64,000 nucleotides of DNA. It comes from Entonaema liquescens. Its lineage: Eukaryota > Ascomycota > Sordariomycetes > Xylariales > Xylariaceae. Under the pieces are notes generated by a model. It saw nothing but the letters and a program-made list of their open reading frames with translations. It was not told the DNA's origin and did no database searches. A program made the translations under genes and the position numbers. Location of the stretch: the NCBI GenBank assembly GCA_902805475.1, contig CADCSX010000006.1, forward strand, positions 3,038,001 through 3,102,000, read 5' to 3'. Shown here piece by piece: positions 49,601 through 62,200 of the stretch. The stretch's first letter is position 1; each line of letters starts with the position of its first letter.

Positions 49601-50962
49601 GTTACTTCTCTGTACACTTAATCATCTATCAAATCGACACTGTTGAAACTCCTGCACTCTTTTCTGCTAATATAAGGTGCGTAGTCAATCCGGCTATAAA
49701 TGAGAAGACTATCTCATCCGAACTTAAAACAATCCATTGAGCGGCTCTTTGGCGCAGATATGATACTGTCCCGGCCGATTCATAGCGTGGTAAGGGCCGC
49801 CGTGTGTTAGGCGATGACCAAGTTGCGCCCCCGATTCTAATAAAACATCAGGACTGAAGCCGTCAAAGCAGGGAACCTAACTCATATATTCACTATGAAT
49901 GCTTCTATATCTAAACATATACTGTACCTATGGCATAGGCTAAGTCATCAAGGCCGTACCTCAGATTGTTTCGACACCAGGTTATAGAGGTCAGCTACTA
50001 AGACAGCCCGATATTCTATACACCTACCAGAAATCAACCCTCTTTTATTTTTGCCTTCGACTAGGAGCTATTATATTAAAATCGTGCAGCAAACATGTTT
50101 ACATATCATTGCAACGTTGCTCCTATACGTAGGCCTAGTCACCCATGAGAACTCGTCCCCCCCAACCACGCAACATGAGAGGAATCTGTGTTAACTAGTC
50201 CAACCACGCGGGCCGAAAAGCATTACTAAATCTTCTGTCCCTCAGGTCCCCTAGTGAGAAGAAGGAAATAAAGAAGGGCAATGATACGATGTGCATCTCA
50301 CCAAGCGCCCGTATTACGGACCGAATATCCTATAACGGCCATTTACCAAGAGCGTTACTGGAATGGGAATGATAGAAAACTCGATAGCACCCGGCCGCCT
50401 CACGCAATCGGATGTGTAGGAAAACAGCACAATATACGCAGCTTCCAAGCCCATAAGCATCGGATTACGGCGCTGTGACCGGCCGAGAAGAGGCTAATGC
50501 GTGGCTAGAGCTGGCAAAAAAGTCAGGCCATATGTAGACGTCATGGGATGATCATGCCATGCAAGGTGTATGCACATGGTCTGTACACCCGGGGAACGTC
50601 GCAGCGGGGAAAGAATAGAGAGGGAAAACCAAGTAGTAAATACCATATCTATAGTAGGTGTTCAAAGGGACTTCGTAAGTGTTGGAGGGTGAGAATAGCA
50701 ATTAGAAATACATAAAAAGAAGTCCATCGTAACGCTTTGTTTAACGAGGTTACAACGGTTACAATTACTTCCATTACACTTATACCGGTACCTTACCTCT
50801 TACCGATTTATACCCGTCAATCATATACTTACCAAGGGTTACCATCGCATTTAGCGAACACTTCTCATAGGTTCCCGAATACCAATATTCGGCGAGGGAA
50901 GCATTGGTTACGGTTTATAGGATCCGGAAAATATTTCAAGGGAAAAAGGGTGTGGAGACACT
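46681..50962. other. Large intergenic region, 4.3 kb
   Basis: No supportable gene. It contains two abutting hairpins at 47539-47575, a TACCTAGGTA palindrome at 48170-48179, and generally AT-rich sequence. The part from about 50,500 to 50,960 should be the acetate kinase promoter. The frame at 47247-47474 resembles nothing. Confidence 0.45.
47539..47575. other. Two abutting inverted repeats
   Basis: The first stem is GCCTCTGC/GCAGAGGC with a 4-base loop (47539-47558). The second is CTAGCA/TGCTAG with a 6-base loop (47558-47575). They share one base. The second one has a tRNA-anticodon look, but no D-arm, T-arm or acceptor stem fits, so it is not a tRNA. No function can be claimed. Confidence 0.6.
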
Positions 50963-52210
50963 ATGACCAAGATCATCCTCTCCATCAACGCGGGGTCGAG
51001 CTCCGTTAAGATCTCCGTATACACGGCTAAGCACCGCGAAGCCCCGAAGCAACTTGCCGAAGCCCAGATAAGCGGGCTTACGGCTCCGCCGGCACAACTT
51101 ACATACTCTCGGGGCGATGTGCAGGTCCTCGATCACCAAGAAGTGAAAGAAAACGTAGAGACACAGGATGACGCCTTCAAGATCTTACTTGACACTTTCA
51201 CTGGCGACCAGGAGTTACCAGAATTATCTGCCAAGGGGGATATTTCGGTCGCCTGCCACCGGGTCGTCCACGGAGGCGATTATACAACGTCCAAGATCAT
51301 CACACAAGATACTTACCACCACCTAGAGCTACTAACGGATCTAGCGCCATTACACAACGCCAATTCGTTGCGCATCATAAAGTCGTGTATGGATGAGCTG
51401 CCCAGTGCGCTCAATGTGGCCTACTTTGACTCACAATTCCACTCAACTATACCTGTGCATGTCTGCACCTATCCCATCGATCAGGAGATCGCCAAGAACA
51501 ACCAGTTGCGCAAGTATGGCTTCCACGGCATCAGTTATTCCTTTATTACCCGGGCTGTCGCCGAGTATCTCGGCAAGAGCCCGACTGATGTAAATATTAT
51601 CGCCCTGCACCTAGGTAGCGGCGCCAGCGCGTGCGCCATCAAGGGCGGCCGTAGCTGGGACACGAGCATGGGTCTGACGCCGTTGGCGGGACTTCCGGGA
51701 GCAACGCGCAGCGGTAGCGTAGACCCAAGTTTGGTGTTCCACTACGCGAGCGACGTGGGTAAGCTATCGCCATCGTCGACCAAGGAGCTGCACATCTCGG
51801 TAGCTGAGGAAATCCTCAACAAGCAGAGCGGGTGGAAGGCGCTGACGGGCACCACCAACTTCGGAAAGATCGCGACCTCGGACCGGCCCGAGTGTCGGCT
51901 TGCGTTCGATCTGTTCGCAGACCGCGTGTGCGCCTTCATCGGCTCTTACTACGTGTCCCTGGCCGGCAAGGTGGATGCGCTGGTCTTCGCGGGCGGCATA
52001 GGGGAGAAGAGCGACAAGCTACGAGCAGCCGTTGTAGAGCAGACAGCGTGCCTTGGTTTCGGGATCGACCCGACGCTCAACGCGGCCAAGATCTCGAATA
52101 TCGTGCAGGACATTGGTGCCAAGGGCGCCAGGCATAGGACCCTTGTGTGCCGCACGGATGAGCAGTACGAGATGGCAAGGGGGTGCGCCGACAACGACGA
52201 GCTGTGGTGA
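50963..52210 (+). CDS. ACK: Acetate kinase
   Basis: Interconverts acetate plus ATP and acetyl phosphate plus ADP in the cytosol; in fungi it usually acts with phosphoketolase (Xfp). One exon, 415 residues, a normal length for the family. Family motifs in order: the N-terminal phosphate-loop segment KIILSINAGSSSVK, VACHRVVHGG, FDSQFHST, GFHGISYSFI, the ALHLGSGAS signature, SMGLTPLAGLPGATRSGSVDP (the conserved Arg and the Asp lie in this region), and FAGGIGEKS near the end. The chosen ATG gives the standard start. Unlike many fungi, no phosphoketolase gene is next to it here. The gene lacks introns, while most neighbours have them. Confidence 0.96.
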   Translation: MTKIILSINAGSSSVKISVYTAKHREAPKQLAEAQISGLTAPPAQLTYSRGDVQVLDHQEVKENVETQDDAFKILLDTFTGDQELPELSAKGDISVACHRVVHGGDYTTSKIITQDTYHHLELLTDLAPLHNANSLRIIKSCMDELPSALNVAYFDSQFHSTIPVHVCTYPIDQEIAKNNQLRKYGFHGISYSFITRAVAEYLGKSPTDVNIIALHLGSGASACAIKGGRSWDTSMGLTPLAGLPGATRSGSVDPSLVFHYASDVGKLSPSSTKELHISVAEEILNKQSGWKALTGTTNFGKIATSDRPECRLAFDLFADRVCAFIGSYYVSLAGKVDALVFAGGIGEKSDKLRAAVVEQTACLGFGIDPTLNAAKISNIVQDIGAKGARHRTLVCRTDEQYEMARGCADNDELW

Positions 52211-54552
52211 GACACGTGATAGCTGTCTATTTTCACACGGATACAGACATTACATGCATTGCATATTAGAGAGCCATACGGGGGTAAGGTTTGGGAACAA
52301 TCTGGGGTAATGTAATATGAGAGAGATAACATGTCAACTTAGAGGGTAGGGGGTATATCCAGCAATAGAAACGATCGATCAACACCTTGCTGCTTTCTTT
52401 CACCTTGCTGCTGACCTGCGACGATCATGACACGAAGTACCCGGATTCCCCATCCGGGCTCACAATCCGGACCCGAGCGCGTTTTAGGGAAGGGATGGTG
52501 GTCCCGCCCGCGTATGTAAGTAATAACAACTGGGGAAAGTAAAAGGGACAAGGGTCGGAGCACGAGCGAGGCGGCATGTGAAGCTATTCCCGAGAGCGGG
52601 ACGAATAAATTGCTCAGACCCTCGGGATTGCCGGCAAGTCCACTTCCAAGGAAAAAAAAGAACAGAAAAATTCCCGCCTAAATTAAGAATAAAACCGATG
52701 ATCGACAGGCACGGGGGCGAAGTGACCCCCGCTTGTCAGCACCGACGATCGTTCGTAGCAGATCGTTGGGAAAGTGACTTGTGACGAAACGGACGGGCGG
52801 TGGAGATTTCGGGGGACTCTGGCCTAACACGGACGAAGAGATTAAAACTACCGCCTATATGAGGGGTATTGTTTGATGATTGGGCCGGGGACGTCGAAGG
52901 ATTATTTTTTAATGTGTGAGGTTTCCAAGGCCAGGTTTTGACCCGGGGGGAAAAGAGAGAAGGGACTAACACTAAGAAAGAATTGGTTCGAGGGGTGGGA
53001 AGGAGGCAGGACAGGGTCCAGGGCAGGTCCGGGGGCCATAAGTAGTCACGATGACGTACTGATGCAAGATGACGTCGATTGGGGGGAAAAGGGGGGAAGG
53101 GGTCCCGGGAGCGTAATAATAGTGCGCTTCCCACGATGGAACCAAAACCCAAAACCCGCCCACAACAGGTGCGGCCCCCCCTTGCGGACGACGCTACTCC
53201 GTACACTACGTACGGGACGCCTATGCACCCAAAACCAGTCCATCCCAACCCTCCCCTCGTCTGGGCCCTCGCCTACGGTTACTTCGACCATAAGCGCGTG
53301 CCTTGGAGGCGGTTACTAAATTCGTTATGCTGCTTGACGCTACTGTATGCAATGGAACTTGTCGGGCACAGATATCTTCCCCCGGGGGTCCATGTGCGTA
53401 CTGACAGGCTAAATAGTAATTCATTCAACGGCCGCCCCGTCCAAATGGTACCGAAGGATCGTCGTAGCACCGTAAGACGTAGATCGACCGGCCGGGGGGG
53501 GGGTCTACCGCAACCTACCCTTAACCTGCGCACCCTCACATCTTGTACTTTCCCTGCAGGGAAAGGTAAAGACACGAAAAAGGAGAAAGTTGGATGTGGA
53601 TGGATTATCAGGGTCCATGCCAAGATCAGGGACTAGCAGAGTGTTTGCTGCATTTCTCGTTAGATGCTTCCTCAGCCGAGGCTAGGGCTCACTTTAGTTT
53701 AATTTTCGCTTGTTTTACTACCATAAAACCCTGGAGATCATCACGACCCTGATGCGTTGTCAGCAGTAATAATGACGTTAAAATTTTGTTAGGCGAGCCC
53801 TATCAAGAAGAGTCCCCGGACCGGTTGCCGGATCGGCGGTAAGAACACTCGGTTGTTACATAGCAATTCATCACTATAGATCTCGGAATGGTCACTTTCA
53901 CGTAGGCAATCTAGTAGTAAAGGAGATTTTGAGTTTTTATCATTAAACATTTGCGTCTCATTTTCGTATGCCACCCGCCCCTTTTCTGTTCTGGGGTGAA
54001 CGTTGGTATCTAATGCCTAACTCCAACGTCATTTATATATAGCAGACAAAATGCCGCCCGACGAAGTATGTGGACCCTTTACGGCGGGTCTCCGGCGCAA
54101 TTCCCCGTGCGCCTGCTAATCAGCTCCCATGTGTATATGCAAGTACACATGTATTCACCCTCGTTGAGGTTTATACAAGCTGCTCCATCCTTTTCCAAGC
54201 AATTGAAAAATAAAACCGGGGACGACAAGCCAATTGGCCCCGGTTACCGCGTTGTGAGTAGAGAGAAGCGTGAGAAGCACTTCATGCCCCTCAAATGGCT
54301 TTCCCCGGGCCGTCTTTCGAAGATGCGAAGTAAAATGGTGTGCCTATCGTATGCGTGCCACCGTGGTATCAATAATGCCTTCATGAGTTGCTTCCAAATA
54401 TATCCCAAAACGCCGTGTTATATCGTATATCCCGTCGTAGCAGTTCCTGTTACAAAAGCAGGAACAAAACCCGTCCATTACCCCTTCATTACTAGATGTT
54501 GGTCTTGAGCCGGCTTGTAAATAAAAATTAGAAAACTTGAGTTGATAAGGTC
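52211..54552. other. Intergenic between convergent acetate kinase and FlbC-like genes
   Basis: The stretch 52,500-53,640 is GC-rich with G- and C-runs and has long overlapping open frames on both strands (for instance plus 53079-53636 and minus 52736-53248), which is expected from skewed composition. None resembles a protein I know. The plus frame at 54068-54508 is likewise unrecognised. No gene is claimed. Confidence 0.4.
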
Positions 54553-55431
54553 CTAGGCACCTTCTTGACAAGCGATTGCTGCGAGAGCGTCTAGTCCGCT
54601 GCTAGTCCTCATCGCACCTGGACGGCCCATTAATGGAATGTTGAGACCACGCATATCCCAAGCCCCACCAGGGGATGGGAGCGAAGCGTCAGGGCTGTAT
54701 GGGTCCGTCTCCCACATTTGGATGTCGTGAGACGGAGCGCTGCTGTGAGAAGATGATGACTTGGAGGATACCGAGCCACGTTTAGAAGACGAAGATAAAG
54801 ATGAACTCTTAGACTTGGACGAGCCAGAAGACCTAGACTTGTCCTTGAAGTGAGTTTCGAGGTGCTGCTTCATGTTGTCCGCTCGGGTAAACTTCTTGTG
54901 ACAACCAGGATACGTGCACTGGACAGCCTTCTCGGCAGTGTGAATCTTGGAGTGGCGCGAGGCATGTCCAGAGGTAGTGAAGGTCTTCTCGCAACCATGA
55001 CTATCGCGATACCGGCAGGGGTAACGCTTGCCAGTCTTCTCAGGTGCTGCTGAGCTAGCAGAGCTGTCATCTTCATACGAGTTGGAACGACTGGTTGCAA
55101 CGTAGACTGGACGTTTCATGCCAACTTGCTGATCAGGAAGATAGTCATCGTACAGCGGTCGCGATGAGTAATCGTATAAACCAGGTGTTAGTGGTGAGTA
55201 AGCATCGTAACTGGCGTTGGAGTCGTAGGAATCCGAACGGAGAAGCTCTGGAGTGTGGGGCGGCGGCGATTGGTCGCTGGTGGGTTGATAGTGGATAGCC
55301 GTGTGGTATGACTGGTGGCTGGCGTATGGGTCATCGTTCAAAAGAGAGACCTGACGGCCGGTGGCGTCTCGGGCGTGCATTGTGTCTGAAGATGCGGGGG
55401 GGTAGGCGCAGAGAGCGGGATGATGATTCAA
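54553..55431 (-). CDS. flbC: C2H2 zinc-finger regulator, FlbC-like
   Basis: A nuclear transcription factor resembling FlbC, which promotes conidiation in Aspergillus; the role in this fungus is inferred. One exon. From the first ATG it has 292 residues; the ATG at 55380 (MHARDATGRQVSLLND) looks more conserved and may be the true start. Residues to about 130 are rich in Ser, Tyr, Pro, Asp. Two fingers lie at about 137-192: C-x7-C-x12-H-x3-H (CRYRDSHGC...) and C-x4-C-x12-H-x3-H (CTYPGC...), joined by HTAEKAVQ and ended by THFKDKSR. A Ser/Lys-rich region and a short acidic region follow. The C-terminus ends SSGLDALAAIACQEGA. Confidence 0.85.
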   Translation of the reverse strand: MNHHPALCAYPPASSDTMHARDATGRQVSLLNDDPYASHQSYHTAIHYQPTSDQSPPPHTPELLRSDSYDSNASYDAYSPLTPGLYDYSSRPLYDDYLPDQQVGMKRPVYVATSRSNSYEDDSSASSAAPEKTGKRYPCRYRDSHGCEKTFTTSGHASRHSKIHTAEKAVQCTYPGCHKKFTRADNMKQHLETHFKDKSRSSGSSKSKSSSLSSSSKRGSVSSKSSSSHSSAPSHDIQMWETDPYSPDASLPSPGGAWDMRGLNIPLMGRPGAMRTSSGLDALAAIACQEGA

Positions 55432-57814
55432 TTGCTATTCAATGCTTGAACCGTGGTTGAATTCAAGCGTTGCCTTGCGTCGTTCCGTCTTTTAAACGTA
55501 TGTGAAGCTCACACCCCTGCAGTAGGGTTAAGGCACAGCGGAGCAAATTGTGATGTGAGCAGACAAAAGTCTACAATGAATTGTGCTTGATCAAGCACAC
55601 TCTGAACACATAGAAGCTTTCTTGTGGGCGGCAGCTAAAACTGGCACGAGTCGAAAAAAGACGACGAGGAGTGAGGTGTGGGGTGGTTTACGATCTTTTT
55701 TGTCAAAGACGTGCGGGTTCGACAGGTTGTGTGTGTATGTGTGTGTGCTGTTAAGCCCAAGCTAGATTGAGCTGGTTTATTCTCATCCGAAGTATAAGGT
55801 AAAGGCAATTGTGATGAATAGCTATTAAGCAGAAGTATGGTTGACTGGTGCTGTAGCTATTTTTGAGGGGGGGTTTCGAGAACAAAGGTTGGAAGGTGAA
55901 GCAAAGATCAGAGGAGCTTTTTTCGTACGAGTAACGACGGGAAGTGAGTTAGTTAAAAAGGAAACATGGGAAAGGCATGAATCCCATCGAGTTCCCAGCT
56001 TCCTCCACATTTCCAACCAAAAAAGACGAGACTAAAAGGTACAAGGAGTACCTAGGTACATCTCACAAAGGTTGCAGGGATCAAGGGTACCGCTACATGC
56101 TAGCAAGTGGTTCCAAAAAAGCAGAAGGAAGCGGGGGGGCGGTTGCAGACACATGGAACTGAGGCATTGTACCTGACCGAGTATTGCGAGTATCACCAAT
56201 GTACCTTTTGCGCATTGGCGTCTGGTGCTAGTGCCGAAGAACCAAAAAAGATCGTCGTCACCGCTTATTTCCTTACTTACATACATTGTAGCAGCTTGGT
56301 AGTTACATCCACCTCTCTCCAGTACCGACCAATACCGAGTTACATCGTAAGGCTCTGTTACCATGCTGCCATGTAGGTCTTCAGATATGCCCAGATATCC
56401 TGCACAGACGTTCCTGTACAGATATCCTGCATGACAGCCATCTATCGCGATGGTAAGCCGTGATTCATCATTCTCAAATATTTGCGCATGCAGGTCGTCC
56501 TCATCCAACACTATTCCGGAGAACAGCTTTCTCGTATTACCTAGGTAGCTATCTTTCTAACTAGGTACATATGTACGGATTATGTATGTGCGAATTTTAC
56601 GCAGTTGGACTGATACGCAGAATAGAACTTTACCAAGGCGCAACCGCAACCTTAACTGAGGCATTTGAGGGGAGACTTTTTCCCATGTTGCCGAATCCAA
56701 CTTAATTTTTTTCGGCCAGGGACGAAAACGAAGCCGTTATATTCTGCAAACGTTATTCCGAATACTTGAATATGCTGTGGTCGTTGCTGTGCAGGGAGAT
56801 TTCTTGTTGATCCGTTCCAGAAAGTAAAGCTTCATTCAACAAAGCCGATCCCGTGGAGTATGATACGTACCTCTTCCGTGCAAGGATAGGTGAAGAAAGG
56901 TATTTGACGAATTGGACGCCACGAACGAGACAGGCTGACGGGTACACTGCGGCGGCTCACCTTGCGTTGCGCTGCCCACAGGTGATCAGCAGGCACCTCT
57001 GGATGTTGCATTTTTCAGATCTTGCTAGCATATCTCGCTTCACCTAGTGTCTATTTCAGGATTGCCAGCGCCACCAAACCCGTCGCTCGGGTCTCTGATT
57101 GGCATTCCAGTTTGAGGAACAACTCGTGCTTCCAGTCTCCATACAAAACCCACTCGCAAGGAGAAACAAATTCCCTTAAGGCGGGCCGACGCTATCATTA
57201 AAGCTATCTGGTTTTGATGTTAAAGGTGACGTAGGAGGCTATCGAAGCTGCTTGAGCTAGCCTGCGCTGACTTAGCTCTCACTGACCCTTATGTCTGCGT
57301 TTTAGATCGAATATCAGGGTTTGCATAGCATTCGAATACATGTTCTCGAGACGGCCTTAATAGAGTAGGGTTAGGTAAGATATATATCATGTCGTATGTA
57401 CAAATATTACATATCATGAGACGAGTTAGACTTATGAAATGTTAATTTTATGTTTTCAGTTATGGAAGAATGAATGCTCTTTTATTGTTACCTTACTACA
57501 CATGTGAGGGTCAAGACTCATACGAGACTTTGCAGTTCCTTGTCTAAGTTGTTCTTTGACAATATCTACCAGCACATTGTCCACTAGGACTAATATAATA
57601 ACATACTTAAGGTCCGGAGCAAAAGCCCCAGGAAGACGAGATGAGATTCAAAATAGTATCCATCTCTTTCTATTGACTTAACCAGAGATGGTAGAGTTTC
57701 AGGGTTTTTAGGACAGCGGGCTACCCTTGATGCATCAAATTCCGATGCATGTAAGTACGGCCTCGTCGACGCCTTCGACGCCTCAAATCTCTTAATCGGA
57801 TTACAGATGGAAGA

Positions 57815-58086
57815 TCATTCGTCGAATTTGCCAAGACGTATGGCGTCAAAGGGAGACCAGGGGGGAAGCTCGGGGTACATGGAATAACTAGAGAAGGTAC
57901 ATGTCGGAAACCTTGTGCGACACAGATCATCTAAAATATCTGAGGTGTCCGTGATGACAGAATAAAAGTTACATGCACTCCAACGAAACCCACTAACATT
58001 CGTGTGCGTCTCCATTGCGGATGACAGCTGCAAGATGTAGGGTAATCAACTATTAAAAAAATCAAATTGATATTGTTACTTACCAT
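57815..58086 (-). CDS. Weak candidate small gene with an ATG-only first exon
   Basis: A 56-nt intron with strong borders (GTAAGT at the donor, TTGCAG at the acceptor) lies at 58083-58028. Downstream is an open exon of 213 nt ending at 57815. Upstream the donor directly follows an ATG (58086-58084). Joining the two gives 71 residues: MLSSAMETHTNVSGFRW, a middle part with SVITDTSDILDDL, and an end PPWSPFDAIRLGKFDE. I do not recognise it. The clean intron and composition favour a transcript; it could also be the 3' end of a decayed gene. Confidence 0.3.
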
Positions 58087-58912
58087 ACGATCTACTTAAT
58101 TATTTAGATTTTTATTTGAATGAATTTTGGTAGTGAGAGGCCAACTGGAACTTTATCTGTTGCTAGGTTGACTCGGAGCATGTAAGGTTACTTTGTCATC
58201 CGCTTGCCGTTCATGGCATTCTTCCTTTCCGTTTCTGTTTTTTTCAGAATTCGATGCTTTCTTAGTCTCCACTCACGCCCCACTCCCCTCCATCTCGATC
58301 CTCAACCATCCACATCCACTCCATTTATTATTTTTTTTTTCTCTGTGGACACAAAGCAGATACTATACATTAGCCACATTTACCTCCGGGTCTCACAAAG
58401 CGCCAACTCGGCAAGTCTACCCATGCAACATGTAGTGATGTGTTGCAGTTGCTGACTTGATATTAAGGGGTCCTTTGATGAGGAGTATAGCCCTTAGCTC
58501 TTTAACCCTTCCTTGCGCCGCGTACTGGAAAGCAGAGCCGAAACATATTACTGGACTCGACTTTTTGTAGTCGGACTTCTGAATAGTATCCTAGACGTGA
58601 AATATCCCTACAAGGAAAGCGGCAGAAATGAGAGGAAAATAATGATGTCATGAATAAACGCCCCGGAGTCAAGGTAAGCACAAAGCGGGTCGACATCAAA
58701 TAGCGAAGGAGAGAGTTGTCCGTGTGCGGTTGTTTCGATAGCCAGCAATTCTAACGATGGACCCCGAGGATATTTAAGAGCGATCTCGATTTTGGAGGGA
58801 GATCGGTCTCCGCCTGATGGAGGGCCGCAAAGCTCTAGCAAGGGACTGAATGAAAGCGGAACAGTCAAGCCCCACATGGAACTTGGTTTTTTTTTTTTTT
58901 CAATGTTCTATG

Positions 58913-58957
58913 CCCTGCTGGCCCTGTTGGCCCTGCTGGCCCTGTTGGCCCTGCTGG
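58913..58957 (+). repeat. 9-bp tandem repeat, CCCTGCTGG / CCCTGTTGG alternating
   Basis: Five copies in strict alternation of the two variants, so the higher-order unit is 18 bp. It follows a T-run at 58887-58900. Confidence 0.9.
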
Positions 58958-59170
58958 CTGTGCTAGGCCTGGCAGGCTTGCCCATGCTATTTTATGGGTT
59001 GCTATTGCGGTCTACTCCTCCCGTTGCCAAGTCCCTGAATATGATACCCTGAGAAATGGACGCTACGGTATTAAGGGACTTTGTAGTGAGGATGTTTCTG
59101 AATCGTTCCGCAAGCCTACGAAGCAAGGTACTGTGCAACGTCCCAAACGAGGCTCAGCCGTGGCTTGTTG

Positions 59171-59218
59171 GATACCCAGATACCCAGATACCCAGATACC
59201 CAGATACCCAGATACCCC
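59171..59218 (+). repeat. 8-bp tandem repeat, unit GATACCCA
   Basis: Six copies, the last with one change, in intergenic DNA. Confidence 0.92.
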
Positions 59219-62200
59219 GAAAATACAGGAAATACATGCACATTACCAGATTGCACACAGCATTGACCATTAACCCTACGGTACACTTATAGTGTGTATA
59301 CGGTACACGATGCAAGAAGCCTTGCAGGAGTAGGGGTTTAATGCTGGGTATCCGGGAAACTCTTGGAACTGACCAAAAGTCAAGGGTTCTTTCAGCATGC
59401 GCTAACTATGTTTGAGCTCTTCTACAGTCTACAGTCCTACCCCTCCCTAATGTACTTGCTGCCCATTTTCGAGTCTCTTTTGTTCCCTTCTCGCGATATA
59501 GTCCTTACCTTATTGTACAGTGATACCCCATCCCATGTACATGGAAGGGGGCCGCATCGGCACGATTAGAAACAACAACAGCGATGCAAATAATAATTAA
59601 TGAAGAGAGTACTACCTACCGGAATGGAATGAGTGGAATGGAAGACGGCCAGCAGTTCCTTCAACCCGCACTGGAAGCATGCCGGCCTGCAAGCGTAGCA
59701 ACAAATTTTCTAGGGGTTGAGGAACTGGCTCCGCGCATCAGCAACACAGAGATCGAAACAATGTTGGGCAATCGTCGATTGCTAGCGAGATCGCCGGCGA
59801 GGTCCACATTGCAGGAACACACCTTTTAAATTCCTTGGCGCGAACTTCGTATCTTTCATAGGGCCAACTTATCGTTTGACAGCCAGGGTCCCGGCCAATG
59901 CACGGCTGGTACGTATATACATATAGTAATGTTGCTGGGGGTTTATTTTTTACTCCCCTGGATTCGTTAATTGTCCGTCGGGCACGTCGAAATTCTGAGA
60001 GCTTCTGGCGGTCTAATAATACTACACATTTCCATAACTATTCCTGCCAGCCTACGAAACAGACCCAGCGCAATATGCATTGCTTATGGTACGATGGTGG
60101 TCCCTGGAATTCTGGAAGCGGGTTGTTTTAATCCCCTGCCCATGCGCGCCAACCAGAGTACAAGCCTTTTGGGTCCCAGAAACGGACAACTCTCTCATGA
60201 GATCTTATGGCGTTTTCAGATCTTTGAACTACCCTCGTCTAACGAGGTTTGCAATTACGATGGACAAAATACCTGCGGGATATCTGCGAGCTAATATCTG
60301 TGGTGTATGACATGTATGTTCTCGAGTGCCGCCGAGACACAAGAACAAGATCGTCCAGAAGCGGGATGTTACAGACAGGTAAATCCATAAGCTTATCTAG
60401 CGATGGCGCCCATAATATGGTTTTTTTTTTTTTTGTTATATAGGTTTGAGTCATTCGAATTTTCTATTTCCGGCAAATTTGGATTGGCTTCTGTACATCT
60501 GACCTGCTCTTCTACATTTCTTATCTAACTAACTACTAACTACCAGAGGATTCTCTTTTCTTTTCTAGGCACATTTTTATTAATTTATCGATGACGGGTC
60601 CATCATTCATTAGCTCCGTATTCGAATTAACAAATATTTACTTTACTCGCCTCTACCGATTCGATACATGTCGTTCGCGTTTAGGTACATAGTAAAACAA
60701 ATATGGACATAGCCCGTTTGTCACGATGACGCAAGTGAAACTTGTACGTCGAAAATTTTGAAGTTCACACGGGACAGGCGCTTCGGAGCTTTAGGTCCAC
60801 CTAGCAAGCGAAACGGCCGTGCTTCCGAGGATATCGCTTCCACCTTCGATACTTTTCCACATCCGTGGTTGCCTTGTTTCCGGCTCGGCATCTTGGAACG
60901 CTACTGCCCCAAAACCCAAGAGCTCCTCAGGGCTTCATAAGGCTTGGAAAAGGCTTGGAAGGCTCGGAATTTCCTCATGTCCATTAGGTTTTGATAAGTT
61001 AGTCATATCTGAACTTAGTATCTTACAAGACTTATCTATCTACGTACATATTTGGTAACCTATTCATTCTGATAAAAAGGGCCTGGACCGTGTCCCGGAA
61101 ACGAGATGTCATCCGTTTGGGGAATGCAAAATTCAGTCAGGCCATTGGATGTCCGGATGGAACCCCGTACCCAGCAGTCCAGCCCCAGGAGCTTAACCCC
61201 TGCTTACGATAATATGTACAAGAACTTAGGTCTAGGGTCTAGACGGCGTAAGAAAGGTCCACACGAACCGACGCCAACATTCGAGCATCAGTCCATGAGC
61301 TAGCTGATAAAGAGTTGTCGAAAGAATAATCGCGATCAGACTCGGTATACTCCACATCATCACGTTATGATGGCCTTTCGATTACTTAGATAGCTACACC
61401 ATTCGCATTTCACATTGCTTACCATGCATGTAGGTCGATCGAGTCACAGCGGCCCAAAGTGCTTATTCCATAGACCCGACGACCCGACTAATACGTGCCG
61501 CATGCGAATCTCGCGATAAGATCAAAGCAAACCGTAGATACATACAGTAGATTTCAATGGCAATTTAGTTATTGCGCATGCACTATATCTAAGGATCTAG
61601 GCTAGACCCCGTTCTTCCTTATCCTCGATACTACTTACTTACGTACACATGGACAAACACACATACACATTATCGCTAACAAGGTGCATATCCTTCTTGA
61701 GCCGAGCCGATGGTTGTTCGGTACGATACTTACCACATTCACGCCAATCTAAAGTGGCAGACTAAGCTCTTTGCAGTAAAAATAAATATACGTATCTTCA
61801 TACCGAGGATAATGGATAATGTAAGGATCGCGACCAGAAATACAATAGGCCCAAGTAACAAGACCAATAGGAATCGAACCATTGATGATAGCTAGTCTGT
61901 AAGGTTGTGAGGTTGTAAGGTTGTAAGGTAGGTGTAAGCTCTGCCACGAGCCACAGGGGCAGAAAGTTGCAGAAGTTACCCAAGGTTTACGACAACATAC
62001 TAGGTTACATACGAACATATGTGAAAATGTCGTATATATGTCGGCGATGCCCCTTTAATTATTTAAATGGCGAGACGCTCGCCTGGATATCGACCCAGAC
62101 CGTACCGTCCGAAGCGGTATGCTGTTCCGGGACATGCCGTTAAAGACTGGCTCAACCCGGAGCTCCGCGGACACAACAACCCGAGCAACTTGCGACGACC

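Noticed and set aside
52736..53636. Long overlapping open frames on both strands
   Set aside because: Explained by GC-rich, G-run-rich sequence; neither frame resembles a protein.
56032..56511. 159-codon minus-strand frame upstream of the FlbC-like gene
   Set aside because: Non-protein-like composition, within the likely promoter and leader.
61865..61905. GGTTCGATTCC-like B box on the minus strand
   Set aside because: No A box or cloverleaf fits upstream.
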